A DNA stretch of 8,826 nucleotides from a bacterium (GTDB lineage Bacteria; Patescibacteriota; Patescibacteriia; UBA2591; DAOWAM01). The stretch spans positions 1 through 8,826 of the forward strand of contig DAOWAM010000022.1 in NCBI GenBank assembly GCA_030634585.1, in the 5' to 3' direction. Below are positions 1 through 6,549 of the stretch, in pieces. A program made the position numbers and the translations under genes. The notes under the pieces are model-generated. The model made no database searches, was not told the origin of the DNA, and was given only the letters and a program-made list of their open reading frames with translations. Every line of letters begins with the position of its first letter. Position 1 is the stretch's first letter.

Positions 1-647
1 ATTTTAGAATCAAGTTGACGAATGCTCCCAGCAGCCATATTTCGCGGATTAGCAAAGCCTGATTTACCTTCTTTGGCGCGCCGACGATTAATTTTAGCAA
101 AATCTTTTTTAGAAATAAAAATTTCTCCGCGTACATCTAGTCGGTCTGGTATTTTTTTGCCTCTTAACTTTAATGGTATTGCTTCAATTGTCTTAACATT
201 TTGAGTAACATCCTCGCCTACTCGTCCATCACCCCGAGTAGCCGCCCTAACTAAAATACCTTTTCGGTAAGTTAAAACAATGTCTAAGCCATCTAATTTT
301 AATTCACCAAAATAATCTATTTTTACTTTGCTGGGAAGTAATTTAGCAATTCTTTTCTGCCAATCAACTAATTCATCTTTACTAAAAATATCTTCAATAG
401 AAAGAATTGGTTGTGGATGAATTACTTTATTAAACCTAGCTAATGGTTTGCCACCAACTCGCTGTGTCGGCGAATCAGTGGTAATTAAATCCGGATATTG
501 TTGTTCTAATCGATAAAGTTCATGTTTTAATGAATCAAGCGCGCTGTCAGAAATTTCTGGGCGATCTAAAACATGATACAAATAGCGATGATGTCTAATC
601 ACTTTTTTCAATTTAATAATTCTTTTTTTAATTTGTTGTTTATTCAT
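1..647 (-). CDS. ligA: NAD+-dependent DNA ligase LigA, N-terminal part (runs off the left edge)
   Basis: LigA seals nicks in duplex DNA, using NAD+ to adenylate an active-site lysine; it acts in replication and repair. The visible 215 codons cover domain Ia and most of the adenylation domain. Residues 24-34 (YHVLDRPEISD) are the NMN-binding region. TDSPTQRVGG (57-66) is the conserved linker. ELKLDG (115-120) is the KxDG motif with the adenylated Lys117. ATRGDGRVGED (136-146) and NPRNMAAGSIRQLDS (200-214) are family signatures. The C-terminal OB, zinc, HhH and BRCT domains lie outside the window. The ATG at 647 lies 2 nt after the pilD stop with no Shine-Dalgarno motif, so translation is probably coupled to pilD. 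One oddity is that the usual EYD motif after the NMN loop reads ALD (36-38), placing Leu where E. coli has Tyr35. Family identity is very secure. Confidence 0.96.
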   Translation of the reverse strand, partial: MNKQQIKKRIIKLKKVIRHHRYLYHVLDRPEISDSALDSLKHELYRLEQQYPDLITTDSPTQRVGGKPLARFNKVIHPQPILSIEDIFSKDELVDWQKRIAKLLPSKVKIDYFGELKLDGLDIVLTYRKGILVRAATRGDGRVGEDVTQNVKTIEAIPLKLRGKKIPDRLDVRGEIFISKKDFAKINRRRAKEGKSGFANPRNMAAGSIRQLDSK

Positions 648-649
648 TA

Positions 650-1411
650 TTAAAGATTAAAATAAAATAAATGATTTAATATTTGCGATCCCCAAAACAA
701 AGTAATTAATGCGCCAAAAACAAGAAAAGGGGCAAAAGGAACAGCAGAAGACATCTTTTTCTGTTTGGCAATAATCAATAATAGTCCGATAATTGTTCCA
801 GATACATAAGCAATAATCAAAGTTAATAAAATCCCCGGCCAACCAACTATTAAACCAAGTAAAAAACCTAAACGTAAGTCTCCCCCGCCAATCCAACGAC
901 CGCGAGAAATAATAAATTGCAAAGCAAAAAATAAAGTAACCACCAACGCGGCAAATAAATAATTTTTTAATGGTAACCCAATTAATAAATTAAAAATAAA
1001 AACAATTAAAATAGTTGGTAAAACAATCTTATCTAAAATTAATTGATATTTTAAATCATAAAGAAAAACAAATACCAAAATACTCGTAATAAAAAAATTC
1101 CGAATTAAGATTAATAAATTACTCTGTCCAGCAAAAAGAAAAGCGACTAAAACAAATAAAAGTCCGGTTATTAATTCGGTAATTGGGTATTCCCAAGAAA
1201 GTCGGTGATGACAATGCCGACATTTTCCACCAAAAATAACAAAACTAAATAAAGGAATTAAATCTAACCAATTCAATTTATGATGACAATAAGGACAAAC
1301 AGAATGTCCTAACATTGTCCTGTTTTCGGCTAAACGAATAACTAAACAGTCTAAAAAACTGCCCATTGCTAAGCCAAAAATAAAGGTAATTAAATAAAAT
1401 AGCCAAATCAT
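650..1411 (-). CDS. pilD: Prepilin peptidase / N-methyltransferase (PilD, A24 family)
   Basis: PilD is a polytopic membrane aspartyl protease that cuts the prepilin leader after glycine; in bifunctional members it also N-methylates the new N-terminus. The 253-aa protein has the full bacterial layout. An N-terminal membrane segment contains GSFLDCLVIRL (17-27). A cytoplasmic domain follows with two zinc-type pairs, CPYC (39-42) and CRHC (64-67), and the SWEYPITEL stretch (72-80). About six more hydrophobic segments come next. Asp119 in FLYDLKYQ and Asp178 in GGGDLRLG are the expected catalytic pair, and VPFAPFL (224-230) is the usual C-terminal signature. It begins 59 nt after the GT4 stop behind its own promoter-like sequence and abuts ligA. 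Its likely substrate is the prepilin encoded at 5393-4971. The methyltransferase activity is inferred from the intact cysteine domain. The length is normal for the family. Confidence 0.96.
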   Translation of the reverse strand: MIWLFYLITFIFGLAMGSFLDCLVIRLAENRTMLGHSVCPYCHHKLNWLDLIPLFSFVIFGGKCRHCHHRLSWEYPITELITGLLFVLVAFLFAGQSNLLILIRNFFITSILVFVFLYDLKYQLILDKIVLPTILIVFIFNLLIGLPLKNYLFAALVVTLFFALQFIISRGRWIGGGDLRLGFLLGLIVGWPGILLTLIIAYVSGTIIGLLLIIAKQKKMSSAVPFAPFLVFGALITLFWGSQILNHLFYFNL

Positions 1412-1432
1412 ATTATTTATAATTGTATTTTA

Positions 1433-1461
1433 ATTTTATTTTATTTCCCTGCCTTTGTCCA
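1433..1461 (-). promoter_or_regulatory. Candidate sigma70-type promoter for pilD-ligA
   Basis: Read on the minus strand, TGGACA (1461-1456) and TAAAAT (1438-1433) are separated by 17 nt. Both hexamers match the sigma70 consensus at 5 of 6 positions. Transcription would start near 1426, giving a leader of about 15 nt that has no Shine-Dalgarno motif. A second TATAAA (1421-1416) sits even closer to the ATG. The call rests on sequence match alone, in AT-rich DNA where -10-like hexamers are common. Confidence 0.5.
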
Positions 1462-1470
1462 TTAAAAAGA

Positions 1471-2580
1471 TTACGTGACATCGGTAATTATCTTTAATAC
1501 TTGCTCGACTGTTTTCGACCAAGAAAAAAGTTCGGCTTGTTTTAAACCAACACTACTTAATCTTTCTCTCAACACAGAATCAGACAATAGTCGCTCTAAA
1601 GCGTCACTAATTTCAGAAATATTATTAGGATTAATTAATAATGCCGATTGACCAACCACTTCCGGCAAAGAAGAAACATTACTAGTAATCACTGGTGTTC
1701 CACATGCCATCGCTTCTAACAATGGTAATCCAAAGCCTTCATAAAGAGAAGGATAGATAAATAAATCAGCAGCATTATAAAGATAGGGCAAATCATGATC
1801 ACTAATATAGCCAGTAAAAATAACTTTTTTTTCTAACGCTAAATCTTTGACAATTTTAAAAATTTCTCGATAATTCCAACCCTTTTTACCAACCAAAATT
1901 AATGGCGGTGCTTCCCCTTTTTTAACAATTATTGCGTAGGTTCTGATCAAACGAACAATGTTTTTTCGAGGTTCGATGGTTCCTACAAATAAGATAAACC
2001 GATTGGGCAAATTATATTTTTTAAGTATTTCTCTAATGGCATTTTTATCTTTGATTACTCGATAACGTCGATGAACAGCCAAAGGAACTACTATCGTCTT
2101 TTGCTTCGCAATTGGAAAAAAATGAATTAGATCTTGTTTAGTATTATCAGAAATAGCAATTATTCTTTTTGCTCGTTTTATTGAATATCCTAAAAACATT
2201 TTTTCCAATAAGCGAACTTTTAATTTGTGTGTTTTTTTAGTTTTGGATAAAAAGGGAGTTAAATCAAAGACAACGATTACCGAAGGAATAAGAAAATTAA
2301 TTGCCGAAAGAAAATAGGTTGCTGGAATAAAAAAAACGTTTGTTTTTTTAATCCAAGCGTCAAGTAAAATAACAATATGCCACAAAGGTGTCGGTAAATT
2401 AATAAATTTACATCGCCAATTTTTAGGTAATTGAGGTAAAGAAACTTTTCTACGAAAATATAAACAATAATTGTTTCGTAAATCAATTTTACCCAACTGT
2501 TCAATAAGGGAATAAACAAATTGTTCTTTGCCTGCCCAATGGGTGATTTCTAATGTATGACAATCAATAGCTATTCTCAT
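1471..2580 (-). CDS. GT-B glycosyltransferase, GT4 family (glycosyl transferase group 1)
   Basis: This cytosolic or membrane-associated enzyme transfers a sugar from a nucleotide-sugar donor, as in building lipid-linked or surface glycans. The 369-aa length is typical. The N-terminal Rossmann half (about 1-175) opens with MRIAIDCHTLE and a WAGKEQFVYSL stretch (15-25) at the place where related enzymes carry a GIGRY-type acceptor motif. The C-terminal half shows FVGTIEPRKN (198-207), with the Arg/Lys pair expected near the donor phosphates. YNAADLFIYPS (268-278) follows, then EGFGLPLLE (281-289), the E-x7-E motif with Glu281 and Glu289, and ACGTPVITS (292-300). The ATG overlaps the stop of the upstream ligase gene (ATGA), so the two are translationally coupled and probably work in one glycan pathway. 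Donor and acceptor sugars cannot be read from the sequence. Confidence 0.93.
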   Translation of the reverse strand: MRIAIDCHTLEITHWAGKEQFVYSLIEQLGKIDLRNNYCLYFRRKVSLPQLPKNWRCKFINLPTPLWHIVILLDAWIKKTNVFFIPATYFLSAINFLIPSVIVVFDLTPFLSKTKKTHKLKVRLLEKMFLGYSIKRAKRIIAISDNTKQDLIHFFPIAKQKTIVVPLAVHRRYRVIKDKNAIREILKKYNLPNRFILFVGTIEPRKNIVRLIRTYAIIVKKGEAPPLILVGKKGWNYREIFKIVKDLALEKKVIFTGYISDHDLPYLYNAADLFIYPSLYEGFGLPLLEAMACGTPVITSNVSSLPEVVGQSALLINPNNISEISDALERLLSDSVLRERLSSVGLKQAELFSWSKTVEQVLKIITDVT

Positions 2581-4868
2581 TTGATATTATTTAAAAATTG
2601 TTTAATTTGCTCATTGTCGGGATCTAATTGCGTCGCCTGACGCGCGTATTCTTTTGCTTTAATCAAATGACCCTGTTGTCGCTCCAATAAAGCGGCACCG
2701 TACCACCACACCGAATCAGTTGGATTGAGATATAAACCACGTAGATTTTCTTTCAACGCTTCAGCAATTTCTCCTTTTTGTAAATAAAGATTGGCTATTT
2801 CTTTATGGACTAAAATATTTTTTGGCTGATAACGAACCACTTGTTGCCAAACAAGCAAAGCATCGTCGAAACGATGACATTGGGTATAAGCGCGCGCTAA
2901 ACCTTGATAAATTTCTCCCCGCTCTTGTCTAATCAACGTTTCATGTTGCAAATTAGTTTGTGGATGATTGAGTGGTGGAGCGATAGTTAATGCCTGATAA
3001 AAACAATTAATTGCTTGTTGACAGTCATTGGCCGATAAATAAAGTTGGCCCCCCTCTAAATAAGAACGGGATCGTAAAGGAGATAAGGTAAGTAATTGAT
3101 GATAAAATTGTTCAGCCAAAGAAAAATCTGTTGTTTTTAAATAAGTATTAGATAAAGAATATAGTTTCATTTGTTGAACTAACGCGCTAATATTCTGTGC
3201 TGACACAGGAAGTTTCTGTAAATTATCTTCAGCTAAGGCAAAAAATTCTTTTGCTTCCGGTAAATGAGCAATTGACTGAAATCGATTAATTAAATCGGCT
3301 GCCAAATGTTGATGATAATATGGTTCCTCTGATACTAATTTTAAAGTTTGCTGATATTTATCAACCATTCTTGTCCAATTATTTTTTCGCGCTGATAAAC
3401 GTGCTTGATAATAATAAACATCCGCCAAAAACCAACGCCAGCTAAAGAAGTAAACCGTAAAACAAGTTAATAATAATCCGCTAACAATTAAACAAATAAC
3501 AAAAGGACGTGAAAAATTAAAAGAAATATTACGTTGATAATGTGGATAAATTAATACTAAAATTAGCGCTAAAAACAAATAGATGTATAATTCGGTAGTC
3601 AAAACAGAAAAACTAAAACAATGCGAAATAAAGATACTAATCAAACCAATAATTAAAGCAAAGACTAAAATGGATCGCCAATGCCAATAACCAGTTGTCT
3701 GTTTATTTTGCCGAAATAAATATCTTATTCCAGCTAAAATAGTACCGCCCCAAAACAACAACCATGCGAATAAACTAAACAGACCACCAACAATTAACAG
3801 ATCTAATATTCGATTATGCGCTCGATCTGGCAATAAATTGATTGATTCGTAAATCGCCCAATCTGGCTGATAATATTTAATGAATAAAAATTGTTCTGTT
3901 TCTAATCCATAACCAAGATAAGGTCGTTGAGCAATGATTTTACTGGCTGATGTCCATAATTTCAAACGAATAATTATTCCACTGTTATTTGACTGGAAAA
4001 AACTAAGTAAACGTTCTTTAAGAATTGAGTTGGGTTGATAATAATTAATCAAGCAAGCAATTACAGCTAAAAATAAAATTAGAGTAAGTATTATTTTAAC
4101 TGTCTTCTTTCGCCATAAACGCATAAAATAAATTAAACCAAAACAAACAGCTATTCCTCCCAATAAACCCAACCAAGCGCCTCGACTTAAAGTTAAATAA
4201 ATAGTCAAAATACTAAAGAAAAATAAAAGTGATAAACAAAACTTGATTAAAAATCTTTTGCTAAATAAAATAGCGACTAAAATTAACGGGGTTACCAATA
4301 AAAGATAGCTAGCTAAAAAATTTGGCTGTCCCAAAGTAGAAAAGACCCGTTGTAATTGCCAAATATTTTCTTTCCATTGGAAAGGATCTAACCCAACACT
4401 TTGTACTAAAGCATAGCCAATAATTACGGTAACAGAAATTAAAATTGCGCTTAAGCAGGTTTTTATCCGCGATTTACTTCTGATCGTTTGAATAAGTAAA
4501 AAGAAAAATAACCATAGATATAACATGGTCAGCCAACCCATTCGTCGTCGATAGGATCCCCAGAAACTTAATTGCGGAGACAAAGAAATAATAGTGCCAA
4601 TGCCAAAAATAAATAAGGGTAATAAACTAACCAGTAAATATTTAACTGGAATAAATAACGTAATTCTTTGTTGAAGCAATATTTTGATTATCCAAAACAA
4701 AATAATAATAGCAATAATTATTTGGAACAAAGTTAATCGACCGATTTGAAAAACAGCAAAAGTACCCAAATTAAAATAAAGCGGAGTTAAAACAATAATT
4801 AAAACTAAACCACTAAAAATTAATTGGTCTAATAACACAATTATCTTCCCGCTTTTTTTTATTAACAT
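2577..4868 (-). CDS. O-antigen ligase/polymerase-like membrane protein (Wzy_C fold) with C-terminal TPR repeats
   Basis: The family transfers an undecaprenyl-linked glycan to an acceptor (WaaL to lipid A, PglL/TfpO to pilins) or polymerises glycan units (Wzy). Residues 1-475 contain about a dozen hydrophobic segments. Family marks include GSYRRRMGWLT (104-114), STLGQPNFLASYLLL (177-191) and LTLSRGAWLGL (226-236) with Arg229. A large outer loop then carries RPYLGYGLETEQF (315-327) and DRAHNRILD (348-356); His351 aligns in position with the essential loop His of WaaL/PglL proteins. From about 480 to 763 lies a soluble tail with several TPR-like helical pairs, clearest at 580-630, 655-690 and 690-750. 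The gene follows the pilin gene and precedes a GT4 gene in ATGA overlap. No LPS genes are visible, so pilin or another surface protein is a plausible acceptor; polymerase activity is the alternative. No Shine-Dalgarno motif precedes the ATG. Confidence 0.88.
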   Translation of the reverse strand: MLIKKSGKIIVLLDQLIFSGLVLIIVLTPLYFNLGTFAVFQIGRLTLFQIIIAIIILFWIIKILLQQRITLFIPVKYLLVSLLPLFIFGIGTIISLSPQLSFWGSYRRRMGWLTMLYLWLFFFLLIQTIRSKSRIKTCLSAILISVTVIIGYALVQSVGLDPFQWKENIWQLQRVFSTLGQPNFLASYLLLVTPLILVAILFSKRFLIKFCLSLLFFFSILTIYLTLSRGAWLGLLGGIAVCFGLIYFMRLWRKKTVKIILTLILFLAVIACLINYYQPNSILKERLLSFFQSNNSGIIIRLKLWTSASKIIAQRPYLGYGLETEQFLFIKYYQPDWAIYESINLLPDRAHNRILDLLIVGGLFSLFAWLLFWGGTILAGIRYLFRQNKQTTGYWHWRSILVFALIIGLISIFISHCFSFSVLTTELYIYLFLALILVLIYPHYQRNISFNFSRPFVICLIVSGLLLTCFTVYFFSWRWFLADVYYYQARLSARKNNWTRMVDKYQQTLKLVSEEPYYHQHLAADLINRFQSIAHLPEAKEFFALAEDNLQKLPVSAQNISALVQQMKLYSLSNTYLKTTDFSLAEQFYHQLLTLSPLRSRSYLEGGQLYLSANDCQQAINCFYQALTIAPPLNHPQTNLQHETLIRQERGEIYQGLARAYTQCHRFDDALLVWQQVVRYQPKNILVHKEIANLYLQKGEIAEALKENLRGLYLNPTDSVWWYGAALLERQQGHLIKAKEYARQATQLDPDNEQIKQFLNNIK

Positions 4869-4872
4869 TGGT

Positions 4873-4900
4873 AATTTATTAAAATGAATTATATTGTCAA
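4873..4900 (-). promoter_or_regulatory. Weak candidate promoter ahead of the O-antigen-ligase-like gene
   Basis: A perfect -35 hexamer, TTGACA (4900-4895), follows the pilin terminator hairpin directly. The best -10 candidate at a normal distance is TAAATT (4878-4873, 16-nt spacer), a 4/6 match. A start 7 nt further on would fall inside the ATG at 4868, so geometry fits poorly unless initiation is shifted or leaderless. Read-through from the pilin promoter is the alternative source of transcript. Confidence 0.25.
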
Positions 4901-4904
4901 TAAA

Positions 4905-4943
4905 TATCCAGCCCCACTTTTATTCTAAAAGCGGGGCTGGATA
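4905..4943 (-). terminator. Intrinsic terminator/attenuator directly after the pilin gene
   Basis: The arms 4943-4933 and 4915-4905 pair perfectly over 11 bp with a GC-rich core (CCAGCCCC against GGGGCTGG). The stem continues through positions 4932/4916 and five or six more pairs to a loop of about 3-5 nt. Positions 4932/4916 are a G-U wobble in minus-strand RNA but an A-C mismatch in plus-strand RNA, so the minus strand is the functional direction. The stem is followed by TTTATT (4904-4899), a short U-rich tract. It lies 27 nt after the pilin stop and 36 nt before the next start, as expected for ending or damping a highly transcribed pilin mRNA. Confidence 0.8.
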
Positions 4944-4970
4944 ATTTCAAGATCTTGAGTTATTTTAAAA

Positions 4971-5393
4971 TTAATCATTAACAATGCCTGCTGGTGTTGC
5001 AGTATGTGTTCCAGCATCTAAATCACCTGATTTACTACCAATACAATAACCAATGGTATAAGAAGCACCTGATTCTGTTTGTGCATAAGTATAATCAGTA
5101 CTTGCTGAACAATCACCATCATTATTTGGTTCAGGATTAGATGGAATTAAAACCATATACGTATTACCATCGCTTTCAATTTTTCCACCAGTAGATACTA
5201 CTGTTGGATAACTGTTATTATCAGCGTAATAAAGATCTAAGGCCGTCTGAATTTGTTTAATATCAGAAAGTCGGCGCGCGTCTCTAGCTTTGCTTCTGGC
5301 GCCACCTAAAGCGACAATAGCCAAGGTAGAAAGCAAGCCAATAATAGCAATGACCACTAATAACTCAATTAAAGTAAAACCTTTTTTATTCAT
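4971..5393 (-). CDS. Type IV prepilin (major-pilin-like, class III leader)
   Basis: This encodes a structural subunit of a type IV pilus. With the start at 5393 it is 140 aa, and the leader is MNKKG, cut before Phe6. The mature protein begins FTLIELLVVIAIIGLL with the required Glu at mature position 5. Residues 6-30 form the hydrophobic helix, followed by the amphipathic RRLSDIKQIQTALDLYYADN (40-59), which is typical of pilins and GspG-like pseudopilins. The globular part has two cysteines (Cys95, Cys117), a likely disulfide, and a Ser/Thr-rich stretch (96-113). The tail GTHTATPAGIVND resembles pilins I recall from CPR genomes. An in-frame ATG at 5411 would add six residues (MFIIFN). I reject it because that stretch holds a TATAAT element and the short charged leader is the classic form. 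The gene lies between pilM and the ligase-like gene and ends in a strong hairpin. PilD encoded at 1411-650 is the likely processing enzyme. Confidence 0.95.
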   Translation of the reverse strand: MNKKGFTLIELLVVIAIIGLLSTLAIVALGGARSKARDARRLSDIKQIQTALDLYYADNNSYPTVVSTGGKIESDGNTYMVLIPSNPEPNNDGDCSASTDYTYAQTESGASYTIGYCIGSKSGDLDAGTHTATPAGIVND

Positions 5394-5400
5394 ATTGAAT

Positions 5401-5406
5401 ATTATA
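5401..5406 (-). promoter_or_regulatory. Consensus -10 element (TATAAT) for the pilin gene
   Basis: A perfect TATAAT on the minus strand ends 7 nt before the pilin ATG at 5393, so transcription would begin at or one base before the start codon, giving a leaderless mRNA. A -35 match is poor (TCGACT at 5427-5422 with a 15-nt spacer, 4/6). Further upstream the AT-rich stretch 5434-5454 holds three more TATAAT copies, so another -10 further up, with a normal leader, is possible. Confidence 0.5.
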
Positions 5407-5433
5407 AACAAAATGTTATTAAGTCGACCTTTG

Positions 5434-5454
5434 ATTATAAATTATAAATTATAT
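5434..5454 (-). repeat. Short AT-rich tandem repeat with three TATAAT copies
   Basis: Between pilM and the pilin gene the minus strand carries TATAAT three times in a row, spaced 7-8 nt apart. Each copy is identical to the sigma70 -10 hexamer. It could be an array of alternative -10 elements or an easily melted upstream AT-rich element for the pilin promoter. In DNA this AT-rich, chance and slippage are also possible. Confidence 0.45.
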
Positions 5455-5464
5455 TAATAATAGT

Positions 5465-6487
5465 TTATTTTTCTAATTCACGCAAGGCTAATCCGACAGA
5501 GATAGCAAAACGAGGCGCCAATTCATTTAGTATTGGCCGAAGCGCTTGTGGATAAGTTAAACGATGCCAAGGATCACCAATAATTACTTTAATATTTAAT
5601 GTTTCAGAAAGATACTTATCTAAATTAGGCAAAAAAGCGGATCCACCAGATAAAATAATCTTTTCTATTGGTTTGTCTTGTTGTTCATTATCTTTTATTA
5701 TATATTTTAACGCATCAATAATCGGTCGTAATAATTGTTTGATTATTTCTGGAAGTGGTTGGTTGGCTAAACTATAATCTCGTTTAAATTGTTCGGCCGT
5801 TTTATTATCAACCCCCATTATTTTAGACATCTGTTGCGTAATTATTTTTCCTCCTAAATTAATTGTTTGGCAACTTAGAGAAATACCTTGTCGAACTAAA
5901 ATTAAATCAGTTGTAGTTGCGCTACTATCAACAATTAAAATATTGCCTGGATCTTTACCAATCAATGTTCGCACTAAAGCAAAACCCTCTGTTTCTAAAC
6001 TTGTTAATTCTAATCCAGCGCGATGAAATACGTCTTGATAACGATAAATTAATTTCTTAGGTGCAGCATTCAAAAAGACTGTTACTGTTTGCGCATCCTT
6101 TTCTTTATTATTTAAAATTTTCCAATCTAGTGCAACTTCTTCTAAAGGGACCGGTATTACCTTTCTCGCCTCCGCCCTAATTCTATCGATCAACTCACTT
6201 TTTTTGGTTTTGGGTAAATTAAAGGTAGAAGAGAAAACAGAAAAACTAGGTAAACCAGTGATAGCTTGCCGTGTTTTTACTTTAGTTTGTTGGCAAAGTT
6301 TTTTTAATAATTTAGCAGTTTGTTCTATTGTATCTTCAGAAGAATCTCGAACAATATCACTCACTGTTTTTTCTACATAACCATAAGTCAATAATTTAAA
6401 TTGTTTACCACTTGCTTGTAGTTCAACTAATTTAATATTATTTGCTCCTAAATCAATTCCTAAATAACTTTTCTTTTTAAAAAACAT
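5465..6487 (-). CDS. pilM: Type IV pilus assembly protein PilM (actin-like ATPase)
   Basis: PilM is a cytoplasmic FtsA/actin-fold protein that binds ATP and the N-terminal tail of PilN, linking the inner-membrane alignment complex to the pilus motor. The 340-aa length is normal. Phosphate-1 motif: GIDLGANNIKLVEL (10-23). The PilM-typical segment EARKVIPVPLEEVALDW spans 106-122. Phosphate-2 motif: IVDSSATTTDLILV (185-198). Adenosine motif: LSGGSAFLPNLDKYL (279-293). The C-terminal RFAISVGLALRE (326-337) is also characteristic. It is transcribed away from comF and leads the pilin gene by 71 nt. The usual partners pilN and pilO do not follow it, and no pilB/pilC/pilT lies in the window, so they must be elsewhere or missing. 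The upstream context TTAGAAA before the ATG is not a real Shine-Dalgarno motif. Confidence 0.95.
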   Translation of the reverse strand: MFFKKKSYLGIDLGANNIKLVELQASGKQFKLLTYGYVEKTVSDIVRDSSEDTIEQTAKLLKKLCQQTKVKTRQAITGLPSFSVFSSTFNLPKTKKSELIDRIRAEARKVIPVPLEEVALDWKILNNKEKDAQTVTVFLNAAPKKLIYRYQDVFHRAGLELTSLETEGFALVRTLIGKDPGNILIVDSSATTTDLILVRQGISLSCQTINLGGKIITQQMSKIMGVDNKTAEQFKRDYSLANQPLPEIIKQLLRPIIDALKYIIKDNEQQDKPIEKIILSGGSAFLPNLDKYLSETLNIKVIIGDPWHRLTYPQALRPILNELAPRFAISVGLALRELEK

Positions 6488-6507
6488 TTTCTAATGTTTA
6501 ATGATAT

Positions 6508-6535
6508 ACTATAATAATTTTAATAGATTATTCAA
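6508..6535 (-). promoter_or_regulatory. Candidate promoter for pilM
   Basis: On the minus strand TTGAAT (6535-6530) and TATAGT (6513-6508) are separated by 16 nt, with 4/6 and 5/6 matches to consensus. Transcription would begin near 6501 and give a leader of about 14 nt before the ATG at 6487. It overlaps the plus-strand -10 candidate of comF. Confidence 0.4.
6510..6515 (+). promoter_or_regulatory. Candidate -10 element (TATAAT) for comF
   Basis: A perfect plus-strand TATAAT lies 34 nt before the comF ATG, preceded by an overlapping TATACT (6505-6510). No convincing -35 hexamer lies 16-18 nt upstream. It shares bases 6510-6513 with the minus-strand -10 candidate of pilM, so the two promoters may compete. 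Confidence 0.35.
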
Positions 6536-6549
6536 TTAAAAGCAACTAT

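Noticed and set aside
22..204. Plus-strand open frame of 60 codons at the left edge
   Set aside because: It lies entirely antisense to ligA, whose protein matches family motifs throughout, and has no recognisable features.
657..896. Minus-strand open frame of 79 codons inside pilD
   Set aside because: It is an out-of-frame shadow of the prepilin peptidase 3' half, which includes the GGGD catalytic motif in the real frame.
2277..2519. Minus-strand open frame of 80 codons inside the GT4 gene
   Set aside because: It is another frame of a well-supported glycosyltransferase and resembles only AT-rich translation (Leu/Phe/Ile-rich).
5394..5411. Longer pilin start at 5411 (adds MFIIFN)
   Set aside because: The extension overlaps a perfect TATAAT element and would give an atypical leader; MNKKG before the cleavage site is the normal form.
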